NCBI RefSeq assembly: GCF_030272615.1
Contig: NC_081414.1
Coordinates: forward strand, 915,625,648 to 915,689,647
Reading direction: 5' to 3'
DNA length: 64,000 nucleotides
Origin: Cryptomeria japonica
Lineage: Eukaryota > Streptophyta > Pinopsida > Cupressales > Cupressaceae
Shown here: one piece after another, positions 23,463 to 36,119 of the stretch
Layout of the letters: every line of letters begins with the position of its first letter
Numbering within the stretch: position 1 is the first letter of the stretch
The notes under the pieces: generated by a model
Databases searched by the model: none
Told to the model about the DNA's origin: nothing
The model's input: only the letters and a program-made list of their open reading frames with translations
Program-made: the position numbers and the translations under genes

Positions 23463-25081
23463 TGTAGCATCGTAAATTGTACGCACTTGCTAGGGTGGTA
23501 CAATTTCACACCTAGTTTAGCACCCGCCTTTGCGCATTTTGCATTTTGCATTGCATTTCCCCTTTAGCACTTAATTAATTAAATTAATTAGGTCTAAGGT
23601 TCTATTTTATCATCTCCCATATCATAAAGTTGGGCCCTTTTCATTAAAGTGTGCCCCTTTCATTTTATTCTTCCAATACATCATTTAATCTAAAACCCTA
23701 ATTAGGTCCTATTTTGAACTTTAAGGCCTGATTTCGGGGGTCAAAACATCTTGAAATCAGCTATAAGTTTGGGATTCTCTCTAAAATCATCATATCCGAC
23801 GACCCTGAAAATTTGGTGAAAAGTTGTCAAGACCATGTCCCCGGAGTGCACACGGTCCTAGACATTTTTCCCGAAATTTTAGGAGCACTATCCAATCATA
23901 AAATAAAGCTTAACCCCAAGAAATTGGTGGGAGATTCAATCTCTAAGTCGGCCTAAAGTTGAAATTAAGACCTAGGGTTTCATATATAAGAGCTCTCTTT
24001 CTTCATTTGAAAGGATCGGAATTTTGGTTTTCAGGGGCCTTCTATGCAGCGAAAGAGCAGATCTTTGAAGACTTCAACAACATTCAACATCCATCCATCA
24101 AGCATTCATTAATTTCATTCATCCATTTAGGGCTTTGAAGACATTGAGGAGCAATAGGGGATCACCGACTGAAGATTGGCTTGTGCCCCTCCTTTGGGGT
24201 TGGGTATGATTTCATGTTGTTTTCATGTCTTTGCATAAGCCTCATTATATCATTTGTATTCATGCTTTAGATCACTTTGCATCTTGATTTGGAGCATTTA
24301 CATTATCATTTACAGGCAATTAGGGTTTACTTTCTAGGTTGCTCTAGTTTGCTTACTTTCATTTTAGGATCTTGCACACACACAAGGTCTGCACACACAA
24401 CTTTTACTATACAACTTGGCTATTCGTGGAGGTGGAAATCACCAAAGCAGGGGTTTGACTAAGGCAAAACCCTATATAGCCACCTACAACCCTTTTCAGA
24501 TATAAGTGCAGATTTCCGAATTCGAAGGATGCCGCAAGTTGCAGATCCAACGGAAGCGGACCGAGACAGAACTTCACACGAAATTCCAACCCAGAAAGCT
24601 AGGACAGGGGCATGGGGCGCCCTGGTCCTGCCAGGACACGGGCGCTAGGCGCCCTGGTCCCTAGCACCCTAGTCCCTGTCCATTTTAGTGAATTTTAGCA
24701 GTTTTAGAGGTAGCAGCTTCAGTATTTCAGGCTTCCGGCTTCAGCGGCAGATCTTGCCGAATCAAATCCATTCAAGGTACACATTTACATTTCTCCTCTT
24801 ATCCTTACAATTGTTCATCATTAAATCTCGTTTCTACAATCTTGTCCTCAAAGTTACTAGTTCATACTTACACTTTAGGGTTAATAGTTGAACTTGCATC
24901 ATTCTATCTATCATTTGCAACAAAGGAATATAAATCCTAATAGGTAGCCTGTGGCTCTCTCTTCCACAAAAAGAAGTAGCCAATTGTGTGATACCTCTAG
25001 GCTATTTCGTATTCCACAAGTGTGTGATTGAAAGTGAGATTAGGGCATGTTTGCTTAGTGTCACTTTTTCCCCTACACATT
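23463..25081 (+). repeat. LTR A of element C
   Basis: 1619 bases from TGTAGCATCG to CCCTACACA. LTR B (30116-33310 without the nested insertion) is about the same length (1617) and by eye about 97 percent identical. A TATA-like CATATATAAG at 23981-23990 marks the promoter. The exact 3' end is placed by the primer-binding site that follows. Confidence 0.85.
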
Positions 25082-25085
25082 TTTG

Positions 25086-25103
25086 GTGAACCCGACGTGA
25101 ACT
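25086..25103 (+). promoter_or_regulatory. Primer-binding site of element C
   Basis: TGGTGAACCCGACGTGAA begins four bases after LTR A. Element D has TGGTGAGCCCAAC at the same place, so both families probably use the same tRNA type. I cannot name the tRNA with certainty. Confidence 0.65.
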
Positions 25104-25418
25104 CCAATCTTCTCTAATTCTGATTTATGTTTTCAAATTTGAGTGTTTATGCTATTTCAAATTTAAATTTGTATTTACAAGTTTTTGGAAGATTCAAAAA
25201 ATTTAGAGGAAATTTTTGCTAAAACCCTAATTTTTCATTTCAAAGTCTAACTTGTGGATAGCTTAATTGGGATCAATAATTTCAAATCTGATTTAGGAAC
25301 TCATTTGAATCATAAATTTCATTTTCTAAATCTACATTCTAAGTGCTTGCATGGGTTAAAATTAAACATTTCCTTCTATTTTGCATGTGTTATCATTTGA
25401 AAGAGGAAAATTGTTGTC

Positions 25419-27035
25419 ATGATGCATTCATTTCATAGATGTGATAATGGGTTAGCTTCCCTTGTTTCAATTTTTCCTTCTCCTAAAGAACCTCCCCCCA
25501 TCTATAACAACATTTTAGTGCCTAAAAGAGTTGCTACCAATCCCTTTGAGGCTCTCCCATGCTCTAAGGATGAATACTTTAAGAGTGATCTTGACAATTC
25601 TCCTAAAATGTGCCCTTCCTATTTAGCTATCCTAGAGGAAGAGAATGATATCATAAACACCTTTCTTAATGTTACTTCACCTTTCCTATAGGATGCCTCT
25701 TTAAGTGAAAAGGTATTGATGGACATTGACTTATTTTCTCCTAAAGTTGGTCCTTCCAATGGGGGCATGTTAGTGCAACAAGAGGTTATGAACACTTCTT
25801 TCAAAGATCTCTTTCCTAAGCATGAATCTTTGGAGAAATATGTTCATGAGGATCCTTTTGTGCAAGAAGATGACATTATCCCTACATTTCCTAGTGATGG
25901 CATTTCCTTTTCCAACAAAATTCCCACTAGAGATGATGAATTAATGATAAATGCTTACCCTTCTCCTAAAGTTTGTCTTACCCATAAGCATCCCTTAGAG
26001 AAAGAAGATGAAATAATAAGCAATTTCCTTAATTCTCTCTCCCCTAAAGATCATATTGAACATATTTTGAGGAAAGAGGATGAGTTTAGCACATCTATTG
26101 ATGCTCTCCCTCCTAAGGATGAGGAATTAATAAACAATGTTATCTCCTCTCCCAAAATTGACAATACTTCAAACATTCCTTTCAACAACTTCACTATTTG
26201 GGATGAACCATTAGAAGAAGGTGTAGATTATTCTCTACCCCATGAGAGAACCCTAGTCAAAGGGGATGAAATCAAGATTGAAAACTCCCTTGATAGTAAT
26301 GTTGATCCTTCTCCTAGAGAGTTTATTCCCCATGTAGATTCTTCCAACACTTTTGTTCATTCCTCTAAACCATCCTCAATCAATTTGATACATGTGAATG
26401 AAACACCTAACAAACCTCTCTTCACTGTCCAAGGTGCTTGTCCTTCTCAAAATTCTCAACCTTTAAATAAGCCTATCTTAGTGGTTCAAGGTGGTTATGC
26501 TAATGATTCTTTTTGCACTCCTAAGAAACCTATTATTACTGTGCAAGGAGGTTATTCTACTAAGAGCCCTTATGAGTATGCTAAGCAACTGACTAGAGAG
26601 AGTTATAATGCGGTTGCTCATACTTATAATACTAGAAATAATAGGCAACCTAATCCTCCTCCAGTTATCCCAACTTCACTTCCTCCTTCCCAACCTATTC
26701 TTCCTCAAGCTCCTCGTATTTCACAAATGCTTAGTAAGGACTATGATCTTATTGAACAACTTAAAACTACTCCGGCAAAGATTTCTATTTGGGATTTAGT
26801 TCAAACTTCACCTGCCTATCATGGGATGTTACAAGATGCTTTAAAAAATTTAGATGTCCCATCTGTAGTGACACCTAATAATAATAATAATAACATGGCT
26901 TCCCTGATTGATTCTATAAGCCAACCCAAAGCTCAAATTGTGTTCACACAAGATGAGTTACCTTCTCATGAGATTCAAAATCAACATGATCCTCTTATGA
27001 TTGTAGTTATTATCAATGAAAGTGCTATAAGATGA
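25419..27035 (+). pseudogene. Gag-position polyprotein without a capsid core, element C
   Basis: One frame from ATG 25419, broken by TAG at 25689 and ended by TGA at 27033, and continuous with the protease. Most of it is a low-complexity acidic, Ser/Pro/Lys-rich chain with recurring phrases of the type SPKD and EDEII. Three repeats of KP(L/I)..VQG(A/G) follow near residues 330-395 of the whole frame. EYAKQL and a Pro-rich linker come next, then YDLIEQLKTTPAKISI, which matches the pre-protease segment of element 1. The usual gag capsid core and zinc knuckle are not seen. Function as a structural protein is an inference from position only. Confidence 0.7.
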
Positions 27036-27350
27036 ACCCTTGTGGACAATGGATCTGGCCTTAATGTTTTTAGTATTGATTTATTGGACAAGCTTAATGT
27101 GGATCATTCTCTCATTAAACGTTCTTCTATTTCTATTCGAGGCTTTGATAATGTTGGTAAAGAATGTTTGGGTATCATAACCTTACCTATTACAGTAGGT
27201 CCTGTTACTTTACCTACACCTATTCATGTCATCTCTAGTAATTTGACTTACAATCTTCTATTAGGGAGACCTTGGCTTCATAGTATGCAAGCTGTCCCCT
27301 CAACTTTGCATAGGTGAGTCGAATTCATTTATGACAGTATAACATACACC
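27036..27350 (+). pseudogene. Aspartic protease domain, element C
   Basis: Follows in the same frame after the TGA at 27033. The active site reads LVDNGSGLNV (Asp codon 27045-27047), and the family motif NLLLGRPWL and AVPSTLH end the domain before a TGA at 27315. This is a gypsy-type retropepsin that would process the polyprotein. The frame reads on past the stop into the G-patch segment. Confidence 0.85.
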
Positions 27351-28214
27351 TTGCTAGCTGATACTAATCTTCAAGAACCATTACGAACTGGATCTTCTTG
27401 TTCAACTACTTCCAATCCTTCTACCACTTCAAATGCATCTACTTCCTTTAAGGATTTTGTCCCCTCTAGTACTCTTGATCCTTCTACTCAATCAGAATCT
27501 TCTCCCAAAGATATCTTTTCTCCTGAAAAGGCTCTCTTAGATGATGATTGGGGATCTTTAGACTTTAACCCTACTTTTGTAGGAGAATATAGAGTGCCTA
27601 AGATTGAGAAGGGAAAATCTAAGGAAGAAACTAAAGAGAAGCCCACTTTGTCTAAGCAATTCAGTAACAACTTTGTGGCTACCTCCGATTCAAATAACTC
27701 TTCAACATCTTCCTCTAATACGAATAGCACTGAGACCTATGGGGCATCACCATCTCTCTCTGATTTAGCATCCCTTTATGGTCGTGGTTTTCACATTTTG
27801 GCTAAGAGTGGCTATAGTGGAAATGGTTGTGGCACAAATGAACAAGGAATTAAAGTTCCTTTAGAACATAACATGCATGAATATTCATTTGGACTTGGAT
27901 ATAATCTTTCTAAGCCCACCAAAGCATCTAAAAGACCATCTCTCAATGTGAATGCTATATTTAGTAGTGATGATGATCTCACTTCAACTAAATCATCTTC
28001 TACTTCTATCAACTCTCATTCCCCTCATAAGGAAATCTTGGCGATGAATAAATCTCTTTATGAATCCCCTCAAATTTCTAAATCCACTTATGAATCTTTA
28101 TTTCCTATTCATCATAAAGTCCTTTCCTCCAAGGATAAGGCTCTAATAAATTACACTCATCCTTCTTCTAAGATTTCTTGTGACTTTTCTTCCTCAATTT
28201 TTATCATTTTATAA
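27351..28214 (+). pseudogene. Ser/Thr-rich linker with G-patch-like domain, element C
   Basis: Same frame as the protease. Residues 1-140 are Ser/Thr/Asn-rich. At about 143-185 (27777-27905) lies a G-patch-like segment: GRGF, GYSGNGCG, then GLGY. Element 2 has a related segment after its (lost) protease. The frame ends at 28214 in hydrophobic residues with no RT. G-patches bind nucleic acid or RNA helicases in other proteins; the role here is unknown. Confidence 0.65.
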
Positions 28215-30115
28215 ATGTTTTTGATCTCACTTATAGTTGAGCATTTAGCATGTCATATTCAAATACCTCATTCAATCTATCATATCTTTAAATAACATTA
28301 ATGGCTATTATGTTGCTCATCATTATGTGACATTGGTAGCTCATTTACTGGGGGCTCATTGTCATTCATGATGGTACAATTTCAAGTGCAATCATATTTT
28401 TGAAGCAACATAATAGCCTAATTTTCTATGTTATCTCTTGTTCCTATGGGGACAAGAGTGATTTCATACATCTCTTCTTTTTATGGTTAAAATTTCCCTT
28501 TGGGGGTAATAGTGTGGAAATATTGATCATCTTTTCTTTAGAATCCTCTTTTCCTAGATATGGGAGAAGATGTGTATTCTCTTTCTTATCCTACCCACTT
28601 CTTGAGGAGCATTTTACATACACTAATGTCTTGCTTGCATGAACTCATGTGAGTATGTAGTACATTTTGCTTATGTCTAAATCTCTCCCTAGAAGATTGT
28701 GTAAGTCCTTCTCATTGTCCTTATCCTTGGGAGGCAATTATCTTTCCTTATTTTTTTCTAAGGATCCACTTTTTCCTATTTCGTGGATGGTGTGAACTTT
28801 ATTACTTGATGTTATTCCTTGTATGCATTTGTTGTTGCTTGTTCAAGGATTCTCTCTTACAAGAGGTGTAAGTCCTTGACTACAACCTCTTTTGCACTTG
28901 GTAAAATACATCCATAATGAATTCACTCTCCCAATTGGGTTAAAAAGAGCGTCATCCTTCATTAAGAATCACTTTCACCTCGCAAAAGAAGGAAGTATTG
29001 CATTCTTATTCTCTTCTTTGTCTTATTCTAGAAGATGTTATATTTGTCTAAGACGATTCCTCTCAGGGATAGGTGTCTTTTGTACAAAGATCTCTTCTCC
29101 TCTAAGGATCTCCTTTACACATACTACAAGATATCCCTTTTCAACTATCTTATCCTTGCTTAAAGAGTGCAAAACTCTCTTGCTTGGATCTATGACATTG
29201 TTGCATTTTTGGGGTATCTTCTTTTGTGATGAAGGTAGGTATCCTTGTTCTACTTTGCTTATGACATAAACATTACACTTTTTGAGCAATGGGTCATTCT
29301 CGGAACTAGAGCACAAACTCTTAGAGCAAGATGTCTCCATTTTGTACTATACATATACAGGTTGTAGCATACTCGGGCATAGACTCCTATGAGGTGCTTC
29401 TAACCTTTCTTACACACACATGCACGAGGTTGAGTGGAACTAGTGGCATAAGGCTAGACTTTCTCACTCTCCTCCCTTACATGGATCACCTAGACAGACT
29501 CTAGGGGCTAGTTTTCCATGTCCTTTTTCCCATGGATCACCTAGACAAGATCTAGGGGTGAGAAGTCCATGTTTTCTCTCTCACTATTCTTCTCATGGAT
29601 CACCAATGTGTGTATTCATTCTTTTTTCCTTTCTTTTCTTCTCTTTTCATTTTGTTTCCATTTACATCCTTCATCTTGTGTTAGAGAACTCTCAAATCCT
29701 CACACTCTTTGTTGTGTTGGAATTGAGATTTAGTCCTCTTTCTTACCAAATGATTCTCCATTAGTTTCTGATCTCATATCAAATCTTCTTGTGAGCATTT
29801 GTCATCAATATTCTTTAACAATTTGAAGTGGTAAACATGATACCCTGTTTCAACTCACTAAAATTAGCAAGCCGAAACAGGGGGGTGCATATAGCTACCC
29901 TCAAATTTTCATCACCTTCCTTAGTAAGCATTAGGTGATTTTGTGATCTAACGTGTGTTTTGTAGGGTGCGGTTCCTAAATGTGTACAACAGATACTGCT
30001 AGGGGCTTCGTCCGACAACTTATGGATATATCCTTTTTCAAATAATGTTCACTTTTCTGTACTTTAGCTTGCATATGCACGTAGTGTTCATATGACCGCT
30101 AAAGTGGGGGCTAAA
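28215..30115 (+). other. 3' non-coding region and PPT of element C
   Basis: No polymerase, RNase H or integrase is found in this 1.9-kb stretch. The part from 29158 is duplicated at 22516-23462. The PPT AAAGTGGGGG lies at 30101-30110, a few bases before LTR B. The element is therefore non-autonomous by content. Confidence 0.7.
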
Positions 30116-30643
30116 TGTAGCGTCGTAAATTGTACGCACTTGCTAGGGTGGTACAATTTCACATCTAGTTTAGCACCCGCCTTGGCGCATTTTGCATTTT
30201 GCATTGCATTTCCCCTTTAGCACTTAATTAATTAAATTAATTAGGTCTAAGGTTCTATTTTATCATCTCCCATATCATAAAGTTGGGCCCTTTTCATTAA
30301 AGTGTGCCCCTTTCATTTTATTCTTCCAATACATCATTTAATCTAAAACCCTAATTAGGTCCTATTTTGAACTTTAAGGCCTGATTTCAAGGGTCAAAAC
30401 ATCTTGAAATCAGCTATAAGTTTGGGATTCTCTCTAAAATCATCATATCCGACGACCCTGAAAATTTGGTGAAAAGTTGTCGGGACCATGTCCCCGGAGT
30501 GCACACGGTCCTGGACATTTTTCCCGAAATTTTAGGAGCACGATCCAATCATAAAATAAAGCTTAACCCCAAGAAATTGGTGGGAGATTCAATCTCTAAG
30601 TTGGCCTAAAGTTGAAATTAAGACCTAGGGTTTCATATATAAG

Positions 30644-32216
30644 TGTAGGCACCCAAAAATGGTCAACGCTTGCGAGGTCATACTTTAACATTTGCGCATT
30701 GCCTCATTTTAGGTTTTTGCATCGCATTAACATTTCTCCAATGATTCGCACTTGGTCTTTATCATTTGTGAACATCGAGTCATTCTTCTACATTCTTCAA
30801 TCATCTCATCCTCGAATTTGGTCTTGTCAACAACATTATCCTGTCAATCTTATCAATTTTATCATCAATCTCATCATTTTGGACATCGTCAATCCTAATT
30901 AGGGTTTTGTCCTCTTATCGATCCTGTCAATCTTGCGATCGATTTGTCATCGATCGTTGTCCTCTTATCAATCTTGTCGATTTATCATCAATCCTTCAAT
31001 CTTGTCATTTTACGATCGATTTGTCATCGATCGTTGTCATGTTCGATCTTGTCATCTTGCGATCAATTTGTCATTGATCATGGTCATTATCAATCTTGTC
31101 ATTTTGCGATCATTTCGCTATCGATCATTTCGATATCGATCATTGTTTGTCTCGATTATGTCAATTTGGATCAATTTGTCATTGTTCCTCGTCAATTGGC
31201 ACATTCATCAATCAAATCATTTTGTCGCATTAGTCATTTATCAATTCAAAATCATGATATTAATTATCTTCAATCAAGACCTAATTGTCATTTTTGCATT
31301 TCTAATTCGTCTTCTAGGGTTTTATGATTTAGTCATTTAACCTAATTTGCCATTTCTTCCTCTAGGATTACTAAATTATTTATTAATCCTAAGTCTTCTC
31401 ATTACAATTAAATCTTTATTTAATAGGCTAATTATTCTTCCTCTTGTAAAATTAATTAATAAATGACAAATTATTAATTAATTTACCTAATTTCTTCTAG
31501 TTCCTAATTTCCTATTTTTCCATCAATTTCTAATTCCTAATTGTCATCAATTTCAATTTCTTAATTTTTCAAATTTCTAATTCCTTTTCCCTCCTAATTC
31601 ATCTCCTAATTCTATGGGAGTGACATTTCAATTTGTCATGAAATTGTCATAATTGATAATCAATCAATTTGACATGGAATTTGTCATAAGTTTGTCATCA
31701 ATTATCAATCAATCAAATTGTGCATGGAAAGTGCATAATTTGTCATATTTTGTCATGTTGATTGGCAATTTCCATTTGAATTGCATCATGCCAATCTTGT
31801 CATTTATCCAATTTCTCTATAAATTGGATGTTTTTTTCAATCAAATCCCTTCGAATCCTTGATCCTTCGAATCCTTAACCCTTCGAAACCTTCATGAATC
31901 CCGAATTTCTATCAAACTACCGAACTTTCATTTCTAGTACTCTTGAGCTTTTTGCTTTCAATTGTGTGAGCACTTGTAGGTGAGATCCACAAACCCATTG
32001 AAGAGGAAAGAACAACAATGGAGCCGCATGGAAGAAGCATCCGAATTGTTATATGGTTTGCATAATATTTTCTTTTAGATGCTTTGTTTTTATGCCTCTA
32101 TTGAATGTGCTTTGGAATTAGGTTCATTTCAATGAGTGTTCTTTTGATTAAGTTATCATGTCATGTGTTTTGATTGATCTACTTATCTTGTGATGATTCC
32201 TAATTTCTACGCTACA
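30644..32216 (+). mobile_element. Solo LTR nested in LTR B
   Basis: 1573 bases, beginning TGTAGGCACC and ending ACGCTACA, with a perfect 5-bp target duplication ATAAG at 30639-30643 and 32217-32221. Comparison with LTR A gives the empty site directly. No internal element sequence remains, so it arose by LTR-LTR recombination. TATAAATTGG at about 31818 may be its promoter. Its start resembles the Tat-type LTRs of elements 1 and 2. Confidence 0.92.
30905..31165. repeat. GATC-rich imperfect tandem repeats within the solo LTR
   Basis: Units with CGATCGATTTGTCATCGATC (30937 and about 31014) and weaker versions at about 31060 and 31110, separated by CAATCTTGTC phrases. The frames across it are repeat artefacts. 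Confidence 0.7.
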
Positions 32217-33310
32217 ATAAGAGCTCTCTTTCTTCATTTGAAAGGATCAGAATTTTGGTTTTCAAGGGCCTTCTATGCAGCGAAAGAGCAGATCTTTGAA
32301 GACTTCAACAACATTCAACATCCATCCATCAAGCATTCATTAATTTCATTCATCCATTTAGGGCTCTGAAGACATTGAAGAGCAATAGGGGATCACCGAC
32401 TGAAGATTGGCTTGTGCCCCTCCCTTGGGGTTGGGTATGATTTCATGTTGTTTTCATGTCTTTGCATAAGCCTCATTATATCATTTGTATTCATGCTTTA
32501 GATCACTTTGCATCTTGATCTGGAGCATTTACATTATCATTTACAAGCAATTAGGATTTACTTTCTAGGTTGCTCTAGTTTGCTTACTTTCATTTTAGGA
32601 TCTTGCACACACACAAGGTCTGCACACACAACTTTTACTATACAACTTGGCTATTCGTGGAGGTGGAAATCACCAAAGCCGGGGTTTGACTAAGGCAAAA
32701 CCCTATATAGCCACCTGCAACCCTTTTCAGATATAAGTGCAGATTTTCGAATTCGAAGGACGCCGCAAGTTGCAGATCCGACGGAAGTGGACCGAGACAG
32801 AACTTCACACCAAATTCCAACCCAGAAAGCTAGGACAGGGGCGTGGGGTGCCCTGGTCCTACCAGGACACGGGCGCTGGGCGCCCTAGTCCCTGGCACCC
32901 TAGTCCCTGTCCATTTTAGTGAATTTTAGTAGTTTCAGAGGTAGCAACTTCAGTATTTCAGGCTTCCGGCTTCAGCGGCAGATCTTGCAGAATCAAATCC
33001 ATTCAAGGTACATATTTACATTTCTCCTCTTATCCTTACAATTGTTCATCATTAAATCTCAATTCTACAATCTTGTGCTCAAAGTTACTAGTTCATACTT
33101 ACACTTTAGGGTTAATAGTTGAACTTGCATCATTCTATCTATCATTTGCAACAAAGGAATATAAATCCTAATAGGTAGCCCGTGGCTCTCTCTTCCACAA
33201 AAAGAAGTAGCCAATTGTGTGATACCTCTAGGCTCTTTCGTATTCCACAAGTGTGTGATTGAAAGTGAGATTAGGGCATGTTTGCTTAGTGTCACTTTTT
33301 CCCCTACACA

Positions 33311-33884
33311 ATAACCCATCTAGTTATGGAAGCAATTTAGTGAAATAGATTAAACTTAACTAGAATTCATCGGGAAGATTCAATTTTCAACTTTAGAGAA
33401 GATAAAATGAATGATTTAATTAATTAAGTGGATATTTTAAATGAGTAAGTTGGTAACTTGAAGAATGAGTTAACTAATATATAAGTTATGAGAAAAAATT
33501 ATAATTTTTATTTTCCATTATATAATTAGTTCATATTAATTAAATAATTAATAAATATAGATAATTAGTGGTGGATGATATTCAGTAATAAATATTTAAT
33601 TATCAATGATATTGATGTTGGTGTGAATGTGTTGTTCTATCTAACTAGTTCATCACTTAGGTCCTATTAATAAATTTGTACATTTTTTATGTATTCATAG
33701 TAAATTTTATTGAACCATTTTCTTAACTCAACGTAGTTTTATCACATTTTCATAATTGGGATGTGATGATAATGAGGATGTACTAAATAATAATATTTAT
33801 GATGTTCAAAAATAAATCTAGAAATCAATGCATTTTAGATCATTTTCTATAGTAAAAGGGTTTTAATTTTTGGTAATGGAGTTT
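33311..33884. other. AT-rich unassigned DNA
   Basis: No coding region or known repeat is recognised between LTR B and the dispersed repeat that follows. Confidence 0.4.
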
Positions 33885-34180
33885 TTTTGTAGAATAATCT
33901 CAATACCTTATCTCTTTCTAAACTAGTAGCTAAATACAAGCTCACACAACACAATGCTAAGTAGATTTCAGTCTTCATCATAAAAACCAATATTTTGTAG
34001 GTAGATGCATGACCTTCAAATGAAAATTGTGAGATCTTATCGATAAAAGGGGATATAATCTCATTAGGCATAAAAATATCCCTACAAACCCCACACTTGA
34101 TGAAGTTAAATATATAGATGGAAATAATACACATTGGAAGATTAGTCCTTTAACTAATGCAAGATCATGTAGAGTGTAAT
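33885..34180 (-). repeat. Dispersed repeat, copy 2 of 2
   Basis: Homologous to 11285-11580. The minus-strand frame 34134-33847 contains FIKCGVC and SPFIDKISQFSFEGHAS, and copy 1 has a related but shorter frame. The source is unknown. Confidence 0.55.
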
Positions 34181-34654
34181 GTCAGAATATTCCATTAGAT
34201 AGTTTTATTATATTAGATTTAATACAAAAAAAAATTTATTAGGAGAAAAAATTCATTTTGAAGGAGCCTCAAAACCCTATAAAAAAGATCACTACAATGT
34301 TCAATTTTGCAATGCAAAAGATTGCAAAACAAACCTGCAAGATCAAATGGCAAACAAAAACACCTTCCACAAATGAGAGCTGCACAAAAGAATACTATAT
34401 TACTCAAAATAAATTAATATAGAATGAATTACAATTGTATAATGAGGTTCTTATATAGAAAGCATAGAACTAAATTTAGGAGAACTAAAGTGCATGCATG
34501 AGGAACTAAATAAAGCTCAACTCTAAATAAAGGTCAACTAGATGCACAAAACCTAAATTAGCAACACAACTAAAATAAGCACTCCTAAGTGAACTAAAGA
34601 AAAAAAACATAACTAGTTGTAAGAAATCAATTAATAGATAAATATGCTCTAACA

Positions 34655-34672
34655 TCCCCCATTAAGAGAAAC
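34655..34672 (-). promoter_or_regulatory. Polypurine tract of the small copia-type element
   Basis: On the minus strand TTTCTCTTAATGGGGGA lies directly before the 3' LTR start (TGTTAGAGCATA). Confidence 0.6.
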
Positions 34673-36119
34673 TTAGAGTGAGTAGAAAAACTCTAAATGC
34701 ACAAATGCAAAAATGGGTCTTGGGCACAAAAGGTTTGATTAGGTACCCATGTAAATACCAATAAAGTATCTCTAAGTGGAGAAAGGGAGAAAATCAATGT
34801 GGGAATAAAAACCTCTCTCCAGATGTGAGAGATGCAATACATTAAAAAACATGAACTACAAAATGAATGAATGACTAAGAAGCCTTCAAGAAAATGTAAC
34901 AAAACAATCGGAACATGAAGAACATCCTCTAAGAAAAATAAGCTACAAACAACTATCGAATGATGACTGCTATAATGCTAAATGAAAAAACTTTTTTGAA
35001 ACCAAAATCATGGTCAAGATCAAGAACACAAAAATCTACATGAGTGCCCCCCAATGACACTACTTGAACAATCAGATGGAAAACAAAGGCAAAAAAAATT
35101 TTCAGATGAAGATATAGATGATAGATGAATTTACATGAGTGATCCCAATGACACTACTCAACCATGAAAGAGAAAAATGCTAGTAAAAAATACAGGTGCC
35201 AATAGTTTAAAGAAATTAACCAACATAAGATGGAAGGTTTCCTCCACAAAACTAGAATGCAAGTGTCTAAGTCCCAAGCAAAACCAAGGAAGCATTAGCA
35301 CCAACAGTAGAAACCCCCCATAATTCTAACAAGGGAGGGGCATGATAGGTTCACTGAAACTGTGTGTCACCATGAAGTGCAAGAAGGAGAATCTGAATGT
35401 GCTCAAGAAAGTACATGCAACTAAAAAAGGACATGCAACTAATGCACACATGCATGGGACAAGAATCTCTAGGATTCAATATTGTCATGGAGGGACACTC
35501 ACCAGACAAAGGTGTGATGGAGAAACAAAATAAACTACATAAACTCCTATGGAACTTTATAATATAGTTCATGTACAAAATAAGGCACAACAAAATATGA
35601 AAAATCTTCAAAAACCATATACAAAAGTGACACTTTTATCTTAGTGTGTCCAAAATAAAAGAAGTTCTTAAAAAGAATGTTCAAAATGCACAAATAGGGA
35701 AAATTTCTACAAATGCATTTAGGAGATTTAAAGAGAAGCCATCCACTGCAAACTGAAAGTTTCCAAAAGTCAAAAAGAGCAAGTAATCAACCTTGAATTG
35801 AAATCACAAAATACCAAATAAAAGTTATTTGAGGCATAATATAGAAAAATTAATAGTAGATGTAAATAGAGGAGTCTTCTAGAGCTTTTTGATGATATGC
35901 AAAAGTTAAAAAATAGAGTCTATTTGCCCAAGTTATGTCCCCGGAAGTGGAAAAAAAGAAGGTTGACTCCAATAGCCTATAGTAGACATCTGAAGCAAAA
36001 TTTGACAAAAACCATCTGCACAATGAAATCAATGTTGGAATTAACTTTTTGACAATATCTTATTGCCTGATTTTGACTTCATATGGCGAAGTTATGGGCA
36101 GAAAACCAAATGCTTCTTT

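Larger units (their letters stand above)
30116..33310 (+). repeat. LTR B of element C, split by a nested solo LTR
   Basis: Two parts, 30116-30643 and 32217-33310, together match LTR A. The break lies in the TATA-like CATATATAAG. The right end is CCCTACACA at 33310. There is no target duplication matching the left side of LTR A, because LTR A is preceded by internal sequence. Confidence 0.85.

Noticed and set aside
30933-31340. Two long overlapping plus-strand frames
   Set aside because: Both are built from the GATC-rich repeats of the solo LTR; Ser/His/Ile-rich, no domain.
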